Below, in pieces: positions 1 through 8,127 of a stretch of 34,795 nt of DNA. Location of the stretch: positions 1 through 34,795 of the forward strand of contig JACAEV010000078.1 in assembly GCA_013388645.1 (NCBI GenBank), in the 5' to 3' direction. Source of the stretch: Syntrophaceae bacterium. Its GTDB lineage: Bacteria; Desulfobacterota; BSN033; UBA1163. Numbering within the stretch: the stretch's first letter is position 1; the number at the start of each line of letters is the position of its first letter. The translations under genes were made by a program, and so were the position numbers. The notes beneath the pieces were generated by a model, which was not told the DNA's origin, did not search any database, and saw only the letters and a list, made by a program, of their open reading frames with translations.

Positions 1-14
1 TCTTGCAAATTTTC

Positions 15-42
15 TTGACAAAGTGAATTTTTTTTATATATT
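15..42 (+). promoter_or_regulatory. sigma-70 type promoter ahead of yceD-rpmF
   Basis: A perfect -35 box TTGACA (15-20) is followed after 16 nt by TATATT (37-42). It lies in AT-rich sequence about 35 nt before the first gene and faces the long plus-strand gene run. It is the best promoter candidate for the L32/lipid operon. Transcription start was not determined. Confidence 0.6.
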
Positions 43-78
43 TGGTACTTTAATCTATGAAATCACCATTGGAATAGA

Positions 79-615
79 ATGTTTACATTAAAATTGGAAG
101 AAATCCATGATGAGGGGTTGAACCTTGCTTGGCAAGAGGAAAGGGCCTCCTTGTTAGCCTATTTAGAGAGCTTTTCAAAGATCGACTTTGACTTCGAATC
201 CCCACTTCAATCGGAGGTAAAAGTTAAAAAAGTGGGACGGTCCATTTTGATCACGGGGAAAGTTGAAACCACCCTTCAACTCCAATGCACCCGGTGTTTA
301 AAAAAATTTTTTTACCCCCTCTCCTCAAGGTTCGAACTTTCCCTTCATCCTTTAAAAGAGGCCCCCTCTGAGGAAGAGGTTGAATTGGGCAGAGAGGACA
401 TGGAATCAAGTTTCTTCGAGGGAGGAGAAATCCACCTCTCTGAAATTGCATGTGAGCAGGTTCTTTTAGACATTCCATATCAACCCATTTGTCAGGAAGG
501 GTGCAAAGGACTTTGTTCGGTCTGTGGGCAAGATTTAAACCTCTCCACTTGTCAATGTGTCAAGGAGAAATGGACGTCAGGGTTTTCTGTTCTTAAAAAA
601 TTAAAACTTGATTAA
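79..615 (+). CDS. yceD: YceD/DUF177 family protein
   Basis: A 178-residue protein of the YceD (DUF177) family, which almost always sits directly upstream of rpmF, as here, and is linked to ribosomal large-subunit/23S rRNA metabolism. A CxxC pair (C70, C73) follows a beta-rich N-terminal half. A second cysteine group (C138, C142, C146, C149, C158, C160) near the C-terminus carries the typical DIPYxPxC context and suggests metal binding. The ATG at 79 has only a weak upstream GGAA, but no better start is seen. The biochemical role is not settled for the family; the assignment rests on motif and neighbourhood. Confidence 0.9.
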   Translation: MFTLKLEEIHDEGLNLAWQEERASLLAYLESFSKIDFDFESPLQSEVKVKKVGRSILITGKVETTLQLQCTRCLKKFFYPLSSRFELSLHPLKEAPSEEEVELGREDMESSFFEGGEIHLSEIACEQVLLDIPYQPICQEGCKGLCSVCGQDLNLSTCQCVKEKWTSGFSVLKKLKLD

Positions 616-713
616 TGCCATCATAATCTGTTATGTGAGAAAAATAACCCTTTTGGGGCTATTTCAACGAACATCTGAAAAGCATTTTAACAGATGGGAA
701 AGGAATCGGTTGA

Positions 714-899
714 ATGGGAGTTCCGAAACGAAAGACATCCTCTTCCAAAAGAGATAAACGTCGAACCCATAAAAAATTAAGCGCTCCTGGTTTCTCTCTC
801 TGTCCACAATGCCATGAACCTTTGCTGCCACATCATGTCTGTCCTCATTGCGGCGTTTATAAAGGAAAGGAAGTTATCAAAGTCGAAGAAGAAAAGTAA
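714..899 (+). CDS. rpmF: 50S ribosomal protein L32
   Basis: A 61-residue protein beginning with the family signature [18 protein letters not shown]. It has the zinc-binding type of C-terminus (C30-x2-C33 and C43-x2-C46), so this is the Zn-containing L32 form. L32 is a late-assembling structural component of the 50S subunit. The start ATG at 714 follows an AAAGGA ribosome-binding site. It lies about 100 nt after yceD; a small hairpin (642-664, AAATAACCC with GGGCTATTT) sits in the gap and could be an mRNA processing or attenuation structure, which is inference. Confidence 0.97.
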   Translation: MGVPKRKTSSSKRDKRRTHKKLSAPGFSLCPQCHEPLLPHHVCPHCGVYKGKEVIKVEEEK

Positions 900-901
900 A
901 C

Positions 902-919
902 CCCGTTCGAAAGGACGGG
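902..919 (+). other. Small GAAA-loop hairpin after rpmF
   Basis: CCCGTTC (902-908), loop GAAA, GGACGGG (913-919): a 7-bp stem with one G-T pair directly behind the rpmF stop codon. There is no immediate U-run (a T-rich stretch begins only about 10 nt later), so it is at best a weak terminator or an RNA 3'-end stabiliser that could lower read-through into plsX. Confidence 0.35.
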
Positions 920-950
920 CTGTGCTCTTATATTTTTATGAGAAGTGATC

Positions 951-1024
951 GGTCAATTGACCCCATGAGAAATCCCATGTCACACCTTTCCACGATGAAT
1001 CCTGAGGGTTTCTGATGGGGTTGA
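951..1024 (+). promoter_or_regulatory. plsX leader: palindrome plus long hairpin
   Basis: A perfect 12-bp palindrome GGTCAATTGACC (951-962) overlaps the left arm of a long imperfect inverted repeat. The arm 960-976 (ACCCCATGAGAAATCCC) pairs with 1006-1021 (GGGTTTCTGATGGGGT) with one bulged T and one G-G mismatch, closing a 29-nt loop, 31 nt before the plsX ATG. The palindrome could be an operator and the hairpin a transcript leader element. No known riboswitch consensus was recognised. Confidence 0.4.
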
Positions 1025-1054
1025 TCATGAAGAGGGTACCGAAGAAAGTGTAAT

Positions 1055-2110
1055 ATGAAGATCGCTGTCGATGCCATGGGAGGGGATTTTGCGCCCCAAA
1101 ATATTGTCGAGGGAGCCTTCCTGGCGGCCAAGGAACATGCAACGAGGGTTGTGTTGGTGGGGGATGAAGATCAGATCAGTAAGGAATTAACCAAATATCC
1201 TATTTCGAAGCTTCCTATTTTTATTCACCATGCCCCCTTCGTGGTTGCCATGCACGACTCTCCCTCCACGGTCATTCGAAAAATGAAGGATACGTCCATT
1301 AAAGTTGCCTTCGATTTGGCAAAAGAAGGACAGGTCAGTGGGGTGGTCTCCGCCGGCAATTCAGGGGCAGCCATGGGTTTAGCCATGTATATCTTAAGGA
1401 AATTGGAAGGGGTGGAACGGCCTGCCATTGCCACGATCCATCCCACCACCAAAGGCAATACAGTCTTGATCGATTCAGGTGGAAATGTCGATTGCAAGCC
1501 ATTTCATCTGGTCCAGTTCGCCATGATGGGAGATGCCTATGCAAAATATATCTTGGGAAAGGAAGAACCCAGGATTGGGGTACTCAGTAACGGAGAGGAG
1601 GAAGGGAAAGGGAATGAATTGACGCGAGAGGTCCATGACATTTTATCCGAGACAGATATGAATTATGTGGGCTATGTCGAAGGCCGAGATCTCAATAATG
1701 GTGAGGTCGATGTGATTGTCTGCGATGGATTTGTGGGAAATGTTGCGCTCAAAGTCAGTGAGGGGCTTTGGGAGACCATCCACGCCATTCTGAAATGGGA
1801 GGCCCATGATAATATTAGGGCGAAAGTAGCTTATTTCTTAATGAGGCGAGCCATCCGCCGTCTGGAAAAGAAATTGGACTACTCTGAATATGGAGGAGCC
1901 CCTCTTTTAGGAGTGAATGGGAACTGTGTCATTTGCCACGGTTCATCGAATGCGAAAGCGATTAAAAACGCCATCCTGTTGGCCTCGAACCTGGCAAAAA
2001 ACAGATTAAACGAACATGTCATCGAAGAGCTTAAGCAGAAACAGGAACTGCTTCGACGTGGGCAAAAACGACAGGAAAAGGTGAGCGAATCGGTGAAATC
2101 GATTCATTGA
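1055..2110 (+). CDS. plsX: Phosphate acyltransferase PlsX
   Basis: 351 residues. PlsX converts acyl-ACP plus phosphate to acyl-phosphate, which PlsY (encoded at 15702-16310) uses to acylate glycerol-3-phosphate in phospholipid synthesis; it is a peripheral membrane enzyme. Family hallmarks are the N-terminal IAVDAMGGDFAPQ, SAGNSGAAM, the DGFVGNVALKVSEG block and the YGGAPLLGVNG block. Length is slightly above the usual 330-350 because of a charged C-terminal tail. The ATG at 1055 is preceded by a long leader hairpin and only a weak GAAGAAAG binding site. Its stop overlaps the possible upstream start of the next gene, consistent with one operon. Confidence 0.97.
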   Translation: MKIAVDAMGGDFAPQNIVEGAFLAAKEHATRVVLVGDEDQISKELTKYPISKLPIFIHHAPFVVAMHDSPSTVIRKMKDTSIKVAFDLAKEGQVSGVVSAGNSGAAMGLAMYILRKLEGVERPAIATIHPTTKGNTVLIDSGGNVDCKPFHLVQFAMMGDAYAKYILGKEEPRIGVLSNGEEEGKGNELTREVHDILSETDMNYVGYVEGRDLNNGEVDVIVCDGFVGNVALKVSEGLWETIHAILKWEAHDNIRAKVAYFLMRRAIRRLEKKLDYSEYGGAPLLGVNGNCVICHGSSNAKAIKNAILLASNLAKNRLNEHVIEELKQKQELLRRGQKRQEKVSESVKSIH

Positions 2111-2142
2111 ATCGTGAAACGATAAAGGAGGAGGAGAGGGGA

Positions 2143-3315
2143 TTGGATTACTTTCTTACACCCGAGCAGAAAATGATTCAAGGTCTGGCAAGGAAAGTGG
2201 CCGAAGAGAAGATGCTCCCAGTCCGGGCGGAATTGGATGAGAAGGAAGAATTCCCTTGGGAGATTGTTAAAATTAGTGCAGAAGCAGGCCTCATGGGCGT
2301 CTCCATGCCAGAAGAATATGAGGGTTTTGGAGGAGGGATTTTAGAATATTGTTTGGTCGCAGAGGAATTGAGCCGAGTCTGCCTTGGGATTGCAACCAGT
2401 GTGGTAGCAAGTGGCTTGGGTGCCATGCCTATCCTACTTTTTGGAAATCTCGAACAGAAGAAAAAATATCTTCCTGACATCGCCAAGGGGAAAAAGTTAG
2501 CTGCGTTTGGATTGACAGAAGCGGATGCCGGAAGCGATGCAGGGGCCATCCGAACGACCGCTGCTCGGACGGCAGACGGTTATGTGTTGAACGGAACAAA
2601 GCAATGGATCACCAATGGAGGGGAAGCAGAAATCTATTCGATCATCACCATGACCGATCGGTCAAAAGGACCCAGGGGTGCAAGTGCCCTCATTGTCGAG
2701 AAGGGGACTCCGGGCTTTAATTTTGGGAAAAAAGAGAAAAAGATGGGGATCCGGGCCTCTGCTACTCGGGAACTGGTCTTCCAGGATTGTTTCGTTCCAA
2801 AAGAAAACCTCATCGGAAAGGAAGGGATGGGGTTTATCATCACCATGAGGACATTTGATCGAACCCGACCCGGAGTCGGTGCCCAGGGGGTTGGGTTAGC
2901 CCAAGGGGCACTCGATGAGGCGGTTCGTTATGCGAGAGAACGGGAACAGTTTGAAAAGAAGATCATTTCATTTCAGGCGGTTCAACATCTCTTGGCAGAT
3001 ATGGCCACTCTCGTCGAGGCGGCCAGAGCATTGGTCTATTCGATTGCCCGTTATATTGACCAATCAGAAAACCCAAAAGAGATTTCAAAGGTCTCTGGAA
3101 TGGCTAAAGTGTTTGCCAGCGATGTCGCGATGAAAGTCACGACCGATGCAGTGCAGATCTTTGGGGGCTATGGATACATGAGAGATTATCCTGTGGAAAA
3201 GATGATGCGGGATGCAAAAATCCTTCAAATTTATGAAGGGACCAATCAGATCCAGCGAAATGTCATCGGTCTGGAATTAAGCAAAGAGTACGCTGGAAAG
3301 AAGGGGACCCGATGA
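2143..3315 (+). CDS. Acyl-CoA dehydrogenase embedded in the fab operon
   Basis: A complete acyl-CoA dehydrogenase (about 390 residues). It has the FAD/substrate-binding block AFGLTEADAGSDAGAIRT, the WITNGG loop, the RxxQF motif (REREQF), and a C-terminal YEGTNQIQR whose Glu (about residue 365) is the usual catalytic base. These flavoenzymes make a trans-2 double bond in acyl thioesters and pass electrons to ETF. I place the start at TTG 2143 because AAAGGAGGAGG (2124-2134) sits 8 nt upstream and the protein then begins DYFLTPEQ as the family does. An in-frame TTG at 2107 overlapping the plsX stop would add 12 residues but has no SD. It occupies the slot usually held by fabH; the following fabD overlaps by 4 nt. 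The substrate is unknown and could be an acyl-ACP. Confidence 0.93.
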   Translation: MDYFLTPEQKMIQGLARKVAEEKMLPVRAELDEKEEFPWEIVKISAEAGLMGVSMPEEYEGFGGGILEYCLVAEELSRVCLGIATSVVASGLGAMPILLFGNLEQKKKYLPDIAKGKKLAAFGLTEADAGSDAGAIRTTAARTADGYVLNGTKQWITNGGEAEIYSIITMTDRSKGPRGASALIVEKGTPGFNFGKKEKKMGIRASATRELVFQDCFVPKENLIGKEGMGFIITMRTFDRTRPGVGAQGVGLAQGALDEAVRYAREREQFEKKIISFQAVQHLLADMATLVEAARALVYSIARYIDQSENPKEISKVSGMAKVFASDVAMKVTTDAVQIFGGYGYMRDYPVEKMMRDAKILQIYEGTNQIQRNVIGLELSKEYAGKKGTR

Positions 3316-4235
3316 AATCCATCGCTTTTATTTTCCCCGGCCAAGGCTCCCAATATGTGGGCATGGGAAAAGAACTCTACGAGAATTTTAGTGTGGCGAA
3401 ACAAATCTTTGAGGAAGCAGATGATTGTCTCCATTTTTTGATTTCGAAGCTCTGTTTTACAGGTCCCGACGAGGACCTGAGGCTGACTGAAAATACTCAA
3501 CCGGCGGTGTTGACCATGAGCATCGCTGCTCTCAAGGTGCTCCAGAAAGAAAAAGGATTCATTCCGCAATTCACTGCGGGACATAGTCTTGGAGAATACA
3601 GTGCTTTGGTGGCCTCTGGAGCACTCACCTTTTCGGAGGCCTTGAAGATAGTTCGTCTTCGTGGGAGATTCATGCAAGAAGCCGTTCCGGTGGGGGAAGG
3701 GGCCATGGCCGCCATCCTCGGGATGGAACGGGAACAGATCGAAAAGATTTGTGAAGAGGTTTCATCTGGAGAAGTTCTCACGCCGGCCAATTTCAACTGC
3801 CCCGGTCAAATCGTGATCGCCGGTCATGCGAAAGCGGTGAATCGAGCGGTCGATAAAGTAAAACAGGATGGCAAGAAGGCCATGCTCCTTCCGGTCAGTG
3901 CCCCCTTTCATTCTCCACTGATGAAACCAGCCGGAGAGCGTTTGGAGAAGGCATTGGAAGAGATTTTGGTTTGCGATCTAAATATTCCAGTGGTGACCAA
4001 TGTCGAGGCAGAACCCAATACGGCAAAAGAGAGGGTGAAGGAATTATTGGTGGCTCAAGTCTCAAATCCTGTCCGCTGGGAAGAGTCCATGAGGAGGATG
4101 ATTGAAAATGGCGTTGAACAGGTGGTGGAGATCGGACCCGGAAAAGTCCTGTCGGGATTAATGAAACGGATTGATCCCCGCATCGAAACAAAAAATTTAG
4201 AAGATGTTCAGACATTGAGGAAGATTTACGGATGA
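3312..4235 (+). CDS. fabD: Malonyl-CoA:ACP transacylase FabD
   Basis: 307 residues. Transfers malonyl from CoA to ACP to supply fatty-acid elongation in the cytoplasm. The sequence shows the FPGQGSQYVGMG start, the nucleophile motif GHSLGEYSA (Ser92), the catalytic-His region APFHSPLM and the C-terminal EIGPGKVLSGL. The ATG overlaps the dehydrogenase stop (ATGA, 4 nt) and its own stop overlaps fabG the same way, so translation is probably coupled through acd-fabD-fabG. Confidence 0.97.
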   Translation: MKSIAFIFPGQGSQYVGMGKELYENFSVAKQIFEEADDCLHFLISKLCFTGPDEDLRLTENTQPAVLTMSIAALKVLQKEKGFIPQFTAGHSLGEYSALVASGALTFSEALKIVRLRGRFMQEAVPVGEGAMAAILGMEREQIEKICEEVSSGEVLTPANFNCPGQIVIAGHAKAVNRAVDKVKQDGKKAMLLPVSAPFHSPLMKPAGERLEKALEEILVCDLNIPVVTNVEAEPNTAKERVKELLVAQVSNPVRWEESMRRMIENGVEQVVEIGPGKVLSGLMKRIDPRIETKNLEDVQTLRKIYG

Positions 4236-4987
4236 CGGAGGGAAAGTTGAAACTGAAAGGGAAGGTGGCATTGGTTACAGGAGCCGCTCAGGGAATTGGA
4301 AGGTCAGTGGCTCTACTCCTGGCTCGAAATGGCGCTGATGTGGTGATCTCGGATATCAACCTTGAAAAAGCCGAAGAAACAGCTAAGGAGATCGAATCCC
4401 TCGGCCAGAAAGCGATGGCAGTAAAAGTCGACGTAGCCCATTTCACCGAAGTCGAGCAAATGGTGGGGACCATCTTAGAACAATTTGGCAAAATCGATAT
4501 CTTGATTAATAATGCTGGGATCACTCGTGATAAATTGATCCTGAGAATGACAGAAGAGGATTGGGATGCGGTGCTGAATGTCAATCTGAAGGGGACGTTC
4601 CACTGCACAAAAGCAGTGATCCGACATATGGCCAAACAGAGAAGCGGAAAAATTGTTAGCATCGCCTCGGTCGTTGGAGAAATGGGAAATGCTGGGCAGG
4701 CGAACTATTCCGCTTCGAAAGCAGGGGTGATCGGGTTGACGAAAACCATTGCGAGGGAATTTGCCCAAAGAGGGATCAATGTCAATGCGGTGGCGCCAGG
4801 ATATATTGAGACCCCGATGACAGAAGTCCTTCCTGAGAGGGTGAAAGAAGAATTAAAGCGTTTAATCCCCATGGAACGATTGGGGAAACCTGAAGATGTA
4901 GCGGAGGCAGTGCTTTTCCTCGTTTCCGAGGAATCCAACTATATTACCGGTCAGGTGCTGAATGTGAATGGTGGCATTTATATGTAA
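4232..4987 (+). CDS. fabG: 3-oxoacyl-ACP reductase FabG
   Basis: 251 residues, a classical short-chain dehydrogenase: TGAAQGIG (16-23) for NADP(H), NNAG (93-96), and the catalytic Ser146, Tyr159 and Lys163. Reduces beta-ketoacyl-ACP in fatty-acid elongation. The start ATG overlaps the fabD stop by 4 nt. It is followed by a 103-nt gap containing a TGGAA/TTCCA-rich repeat before acpP. Confidence 0.96.
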   Translation: MTEGKLKLKGKVALVTGAAQGIGRSVALLLARNGADVVISDINLEKAEETAKEIESLGQKAMAVKVDVAHFTEVEQMVGTILEQFGKIDILINNAGITRDKLILRMTEEDWDAVLNVNLKGTFHCTKAVIRHMAKQRSGKIVSIASVVGEMGNAGQANYSASKAGVIGLTKTIAREFAQRGINVNAVAPGYIETPMTEVLPERVKEELKRLIPMERLGKPEDVAEAVLFLVSEESNYITGQVLNVNGGIYM

Positions 4988-4997
4988 GGAGCGGGAA

Positions 4998-5070
4998 AAA
5001 TGGAATCATGGAATCCTGGAGGGATCATTCAGTTTAGCCCTATTCTTCCGGTATTCCAATTTTCGATTAA
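4998..5070. repeat. TGGAA/TTCCA-rich intergenic repeat, copy 1
   Basis: The fabG-acpP gap begins with tandem-like ATGGAATCATGGAATCC units and ends with CCCTATTCTTCC, GTATTCCA and CGATTAAT. The second half closely resembles 15051-15100 (CCCATTCTTCC, ATATTCCA, CCATTAAT). This suggests a dispersed, non-coding repeat family; a further TGGAAT-GAT-ATTCCA hairpin is at 7090-7104. Confidence 0.4.
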
Positions 5071-5090
5071 TCTTATAAGGAGGTGATTAC

Positions 5091-5327
5091 ATGTCCATTG
5101 AAAAGAGGGTGAAAGAAATCATTGTTGAGCAGTTAGGGGTCAATGAAAGTGAGGTGACTCCGGAAGCCAAGTTCGTTGATGATTTAGGGGCGGATTCTCT
5201 TGATTTAGTTGAGTTGGTCATGGCTTTGGAGGAAGAGTATAATATAGAAATTTCCGATGAGGAAGCAGAGAAGATCTTGACCGTCGGGGATGCCATCGAA
5301 TATATTCAAAACCATGTGACCCAATGA
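5091..5327 (+). CDS. acpP: Acyl carrier protein
   Basis: 78 residues, acidic, with the phosphopantetheine attachment site [15 protein letters not shown] (Ser36). It carries growing acyl chains for FabD/FabG/FabF and donates acyl groups to PlsX. A textbook SD, AAGGAGGTGAT, lies just upstream of the ATG, indicating strong translation. Position between fabG and fabF is the normal order. Confidence 0.98.
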   Translation: MSIEKRVKEIIVEQLGVNESEVTPEAKFVDDLGADSLDLVELVMALEEEYNIEISDEEAEKILTVGDAIEYIQNHVTQ

Positions 5328-5366
5328 GGATCCACGCCCAGTCCCGATATAAGGAGGTAGGTTGTT

Positions 5367-6608
5367 TTGAGAAGAAGGGTGGTTGTCACAGGAATGGGGT
5401 TAGTCATTCCCACCGGAATTGGAGTCGAGACCGCATGGAAAAATATTTGTGAGGGGAAGTCAGGTATCGGTCCCCTCACTCGTTTCGATGCCAATGGGTT
5501 TGAGACCAAGATTGCCGGAGAGGTGAAAGGTTTCAACCCGGAGTCCTATATTGATAAAAAAGAGATCAAAAAAATGGATCTCTTTATCCATTATGCGATC
5601 GCTGCAACCCAGGAGGCACTGGATGACGCTCAATTGACCATCACCCCAGAGATCGCGGAGCAGGTTGGGGTGATTGTGGGGACGGGTTTAGGGGGCTTGC
5701 CCACCATTGAAAAATATCACAAAGTCCTTTTGGATAAAGGGCCAGGTCGAATCACCCCTTTTTTCATCCCCATGTTAATTGCCAATTTAGCTTCTGGTCA
5801 AATTGCCATCCAGTTTGGTCCCAAAGGTCCAAACACCTGCGTGGTGACTGCCTGTGCGACAGGAGCGCATTGTATCGGAGATGCCTTTCGCACCATTTTG
5901 TATGGAGATGCGGAGGCCATGATCGCCGGAGGGACAGAAGCCAACATCACTCCCCTCACCATCGGCGGATTTAATGCGATGAAAGCCCTATCGACGAGAA
6001 ATGATCAGCCCGAAAAGGCTTGCAGGCCTTTTGAGAAGAATAGAGATGGGTTTGTCGTAGCCGAAGGCTCTGGCATTCTCATTTTGGAGGAACTTCAATT
6101 CGCACTCAATCGAAAAGCGAAGATCTACGCAGAGTTAATCGGTTATGGTTATACAGGAGATGCTTATCATATTACGGCCCCTTCCCCGGATGGTGACGGA
6201 GCGGTTCGGTGCATGAAAATGGCCTTGAAAGATGCTGGGTTGAAGCCTGAAGAAATGGATTACATCAATGCCCATGGAACCTCAACCCCGTTAAATGATT
6301 TAACCGAGACGATTGCGATTAAAACGGTCTTCGGTGACCACGCCAAAAAGATCCCCATCAGTGCCACCAAATCGATGACCGGCCATCTCTTGGGGGCAGC
6401 CGGTAGCACCGAAGCCATTTTCACCATCTTGGCTATTCGAGATGGGATTCTTCCCCCAACTATCAACTATGAGGACCCGGACCCCCAGTGTGATTTAGAT
6501 TATGTGCCCAATGTGGCGAGACGGCAATCTTTGAATATCGCCATGTCCAACGCCTTTGGGTTTGGTGGAACGAATGCCACACTCGTCTTTAGAAAATTTT
6601 TGGGGTAA
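5367..6608 (+). CDS. fabF: 3-oxoacyl-ACP synthase II FabF
   Basis: 413 residues. Condenses malonyl-ACP with acyl-ACP. The thiolase-fold catalytic residues are visible: Cys163 in TACATGAHC, His303 in [11 protein letters not shown], Lys335 and His340 in [15 protein letters not shown], with FGFGGTNA near the end. Starts at TTG 5367 (reading [11 protein letters not shown]), supported by AAGGAGG at 5351-5357. It is the only condensing enzyme in the window; FabH, the initiating enzyme, is absent from this cluster. Confidence 0.97.
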   Translation: MRRRVVVTGMGLVIPTGIGVETAWKNICEGKSGIGPLTRFDANGFETKIAGEVKGFNPESYIDKKEIKKMDLFIHYAIAATQEALDDAQLTITPEIAEQVGVIVGTGLGGLPTIEKYHKVLLDKGPGRITPFFIPMLIANLASGQIAIQFGPKGPNTCVVTACATGAHCIGDAFRTILYGDAEAMIAGGTEANITPLTIGGFNAMKALSTRNDQPEKACRPFEKNRDGFVVAEGSGILILEELQFALNRKAKIYAELIGYGYTGDAYHITAPSPDGDGAVRCMKMALKDAGLKPEEMDYINAHGTSTPLNDLTETIAIKTVFGDHAKKIPISATKSMTGHLLGAAGSTEAIFTILAIRDGILPPTINYEDPDPQCDLDYVPNVARRQSLNIAMSNAFGFGGTNATLVFRKFLG

Positions 6609-6614
6609 AGACCC

Positions 6615-7073
6615 ATGCAGATTGCTTTGGCCAGCGACCATGGTGGATTTGAGCTCAAACAAGAATTAAAGGTCTTTTTGGAATCCTTAAGTATTGAGGT
6701 CATTGACTTAGGGACGTTTAGTCCAGCTTCCGTTGATTATCCGGATTTTGGGACATTGGTTGCGGAAAAAATTTCTCGGGGAGATTTAGAAAAGGGAATT
6801 CTCATCTGCGGTACCGGGATCGGGATGTCCATTGTCGCCAATAAATTTCCAAAAGTGAGGGCGGCTGTAGCGAACGATCTTTATTCTTCTCGGTACAGTC
6901 GAGAGCATACGGATGCGAACATCCTCATCATTGGAGGTCGAATCGTCGGAAAAGAATTGGCCAAAGAGATCGTGAAGGTTTGGTTGGAGACTCCTTTTGC
7001 AGGAGGAAGACATAAAAGACGGTTAGAAAAGATTGCCGCATTAGAAAGGGAAAAATTTAAAGATGAAGAATGA
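6615..7073 (+). CDS. rpiB: Ribose-5-phosphate isomerase B
   Basis: 152 residues of the RpiB/LacA/LacB family; interconverts ribose-5-P and ribulose-5-P, so it can supply the ribulose-5-P used by the RibB domain encoded downstream. Motifs: IALASDHGGFELK, DYPDFG, the catalytic-Cys loop CGTGIGMSI (Cys65) and REHTDANILIIGGR. It follows fabF by 6 nt, as in related genomes. Confidence 0.95.
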   Translation: MQIALASDHGGFELKQELKVFLESLSIEVIDLGTFSPASVDYPDFGTLVAEKISRGDLEKGILICGTGIGMSIVANKFPKVRAAVANDLYSSRYSREHTDANILIIGGRIVGKELAKEIVKVWLETPFAGGRHKRRLEKIAALEREKFKDEE

Positions 7074-7145
7074 TGGAATCATGCTCAACTGGAATGATAT
7101 TCCAACCCGAGAATAAATCGTTCAATTCTACTTAATGGCTCACTT

Positions 7146-7625
7146 TTGAAGGCAAAAAGAAAAAATAAAATTCGCCTCCATCGACCCTCCTGGGAAGAAT
7201 ATTTCATGGACATCACCCATCTCGTCGCGAAACGATCGACTTGCATTCGAAGGCAGGTGGGGGCCGTTCTCGTCAAAGATAAAAAGATTTTGGCGACAGG
7301 ATATAACGGAGCCCCTTCCAAGCTGGAGCACTGTTTGGAAGTGGGTTGTCTCCGTGAAGAAAAAGGGATCCCTTCTGGGGAGCGACACGAACTCTGTCGA
7401 GGGCTGCACGGGGAGCAAAATGCGATTATCCAGGCAGCTTATCATGGTGTGGAGATTCGAGGAGCCACTCTCTATTGTACCAACCATCCCTGTATTATCT
7501 GTTCAAAGATGATCATCAATGCAGGAATTCAAAGGGTCGTCTATGAAAACGGTTATGCCGATACCTTAGCCAAAAAGATGTTAAAAGACTCAGGCATCAA
7601 GATTGAGAAATTTAAAAGAAGATGA
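7146..7625 (+). CDS. dCMP deaminase (ComEB-type)
   Basis: 159 residues of the cytidine/deoxycytidylate deaminase fold; converts dCMP to dUMP for dTMP synthesis. The N-terminal [11 protein letters not shown] and TGYNGAPS blocks match dCMP deaminases. Zinc ligands are His88 (in HGE, with Glu90 as proton shuttle) and Cys116/Cys119 in HPCIIC. The common HAE motif appears here as HGE. The start is TTG 7146 with no clear SD; the next ATG (7206) would cut into the conserved block and is unlikely. Its stop overlaps nrdR by 4 nt. Confidence 0.9.
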   Translation: MKAKRKNKIRLHRPSWEEYFMDITHLVAKRSTCIRRQVGAVLVKDKKILATGYNGAPSKLEHCLEVGCLREEKGIPSGERHELCRGLHGEQNAIIQAAYHGVEIRGATLYCTNHPCIICSKMIINAGIQRVVYENGYADTLAKKMLKDSGIKIEKFKRR

Positions 7626-8095
7626 AATGTCCATTCTGCAATCATCCCGAAAGTAAGGTCGTGGATTCCCGTTTGGGAAAAGAGAAGGATACCATCCGAA
7701 GGCGAAGGGAGTGTCTGGGTTGCCATAAGCGATTCACCACCAGCGAAAGAGCTGAGGAGGCCCTTCCTCTGGTTGTCAAAAAGGATGGAAGAAGAGAGGC
7801 ATTCAATCGCCTAAAGATCTTCAACGGATTAAAAAAAGCCTGCGAAAAAAGGCCAATCAGTATCAATCTGATCGAAAAGATGGTCAACCGAATCGAACTC
7901 TATTTACAGGAGCGAGGAGAGAGGGAAGTCAAAAGTTCTGAGATCGGGGAGAAGGTGATGGAAGAACTTCATCGGTTGGATGGAGTCGCCTATGTTCGCT
8001 TTGCCTCTGTTTATCGCCAGTTCAAAGATATCCAGGAGTTTATGGATGAGTTAAAGGACCTCCTTGGAAACAAAGAAGAAGCCAAAAAGAAATAA
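7622..8095 (+). CDS. nrdR: Transcriptional repressor NrdR
   Basis: 157 residues. A Zn-ribbon (C3-x2-C6, C31-x2-C34) followed by an ATP-cone domain ([16 protein letters not shown] onward). NrdR senses ATP/dATP and represses ribonucleotide reductase operons at NrdR boxes. Coupled by an ATGA overlap to the dCMP deaminase, tying two dNTP-pool genes together; nrdR-ribD adjacency is very common in bacteria. Confidence 0.97.
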   Translation: MKCPFCNHPESKVVDSRLGKEKDTIRRRRECLGCHKRFTTSERAEEALPLVVKKDGRREAFNRLKIFNGLKKACEKRPISINLIEKMVNRIELYLQERGEREVKSSEIGEKVMEELHRLDGVAYVRFASVYRQFKDIQEFMDELKDLLGNKEEAKKK

Positions 8096-8127
8096 CCTAT
8101 AACACTCCGAGTCTCTAAGGATATTCC

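Noticed and set aside
3246-3677. Minus-strand ORF of 143 codons over the acd/fabD junction
   Set aside because: Lies opposite well-conserved coding sequence of two recognised genes; shadow ORF.
8096-8127. FMN riboswitch before the riboflavin genes
   Set aside because: The gap before ribD is only 32 nt and no RFN-like conserved blocks are present there or before ribE.
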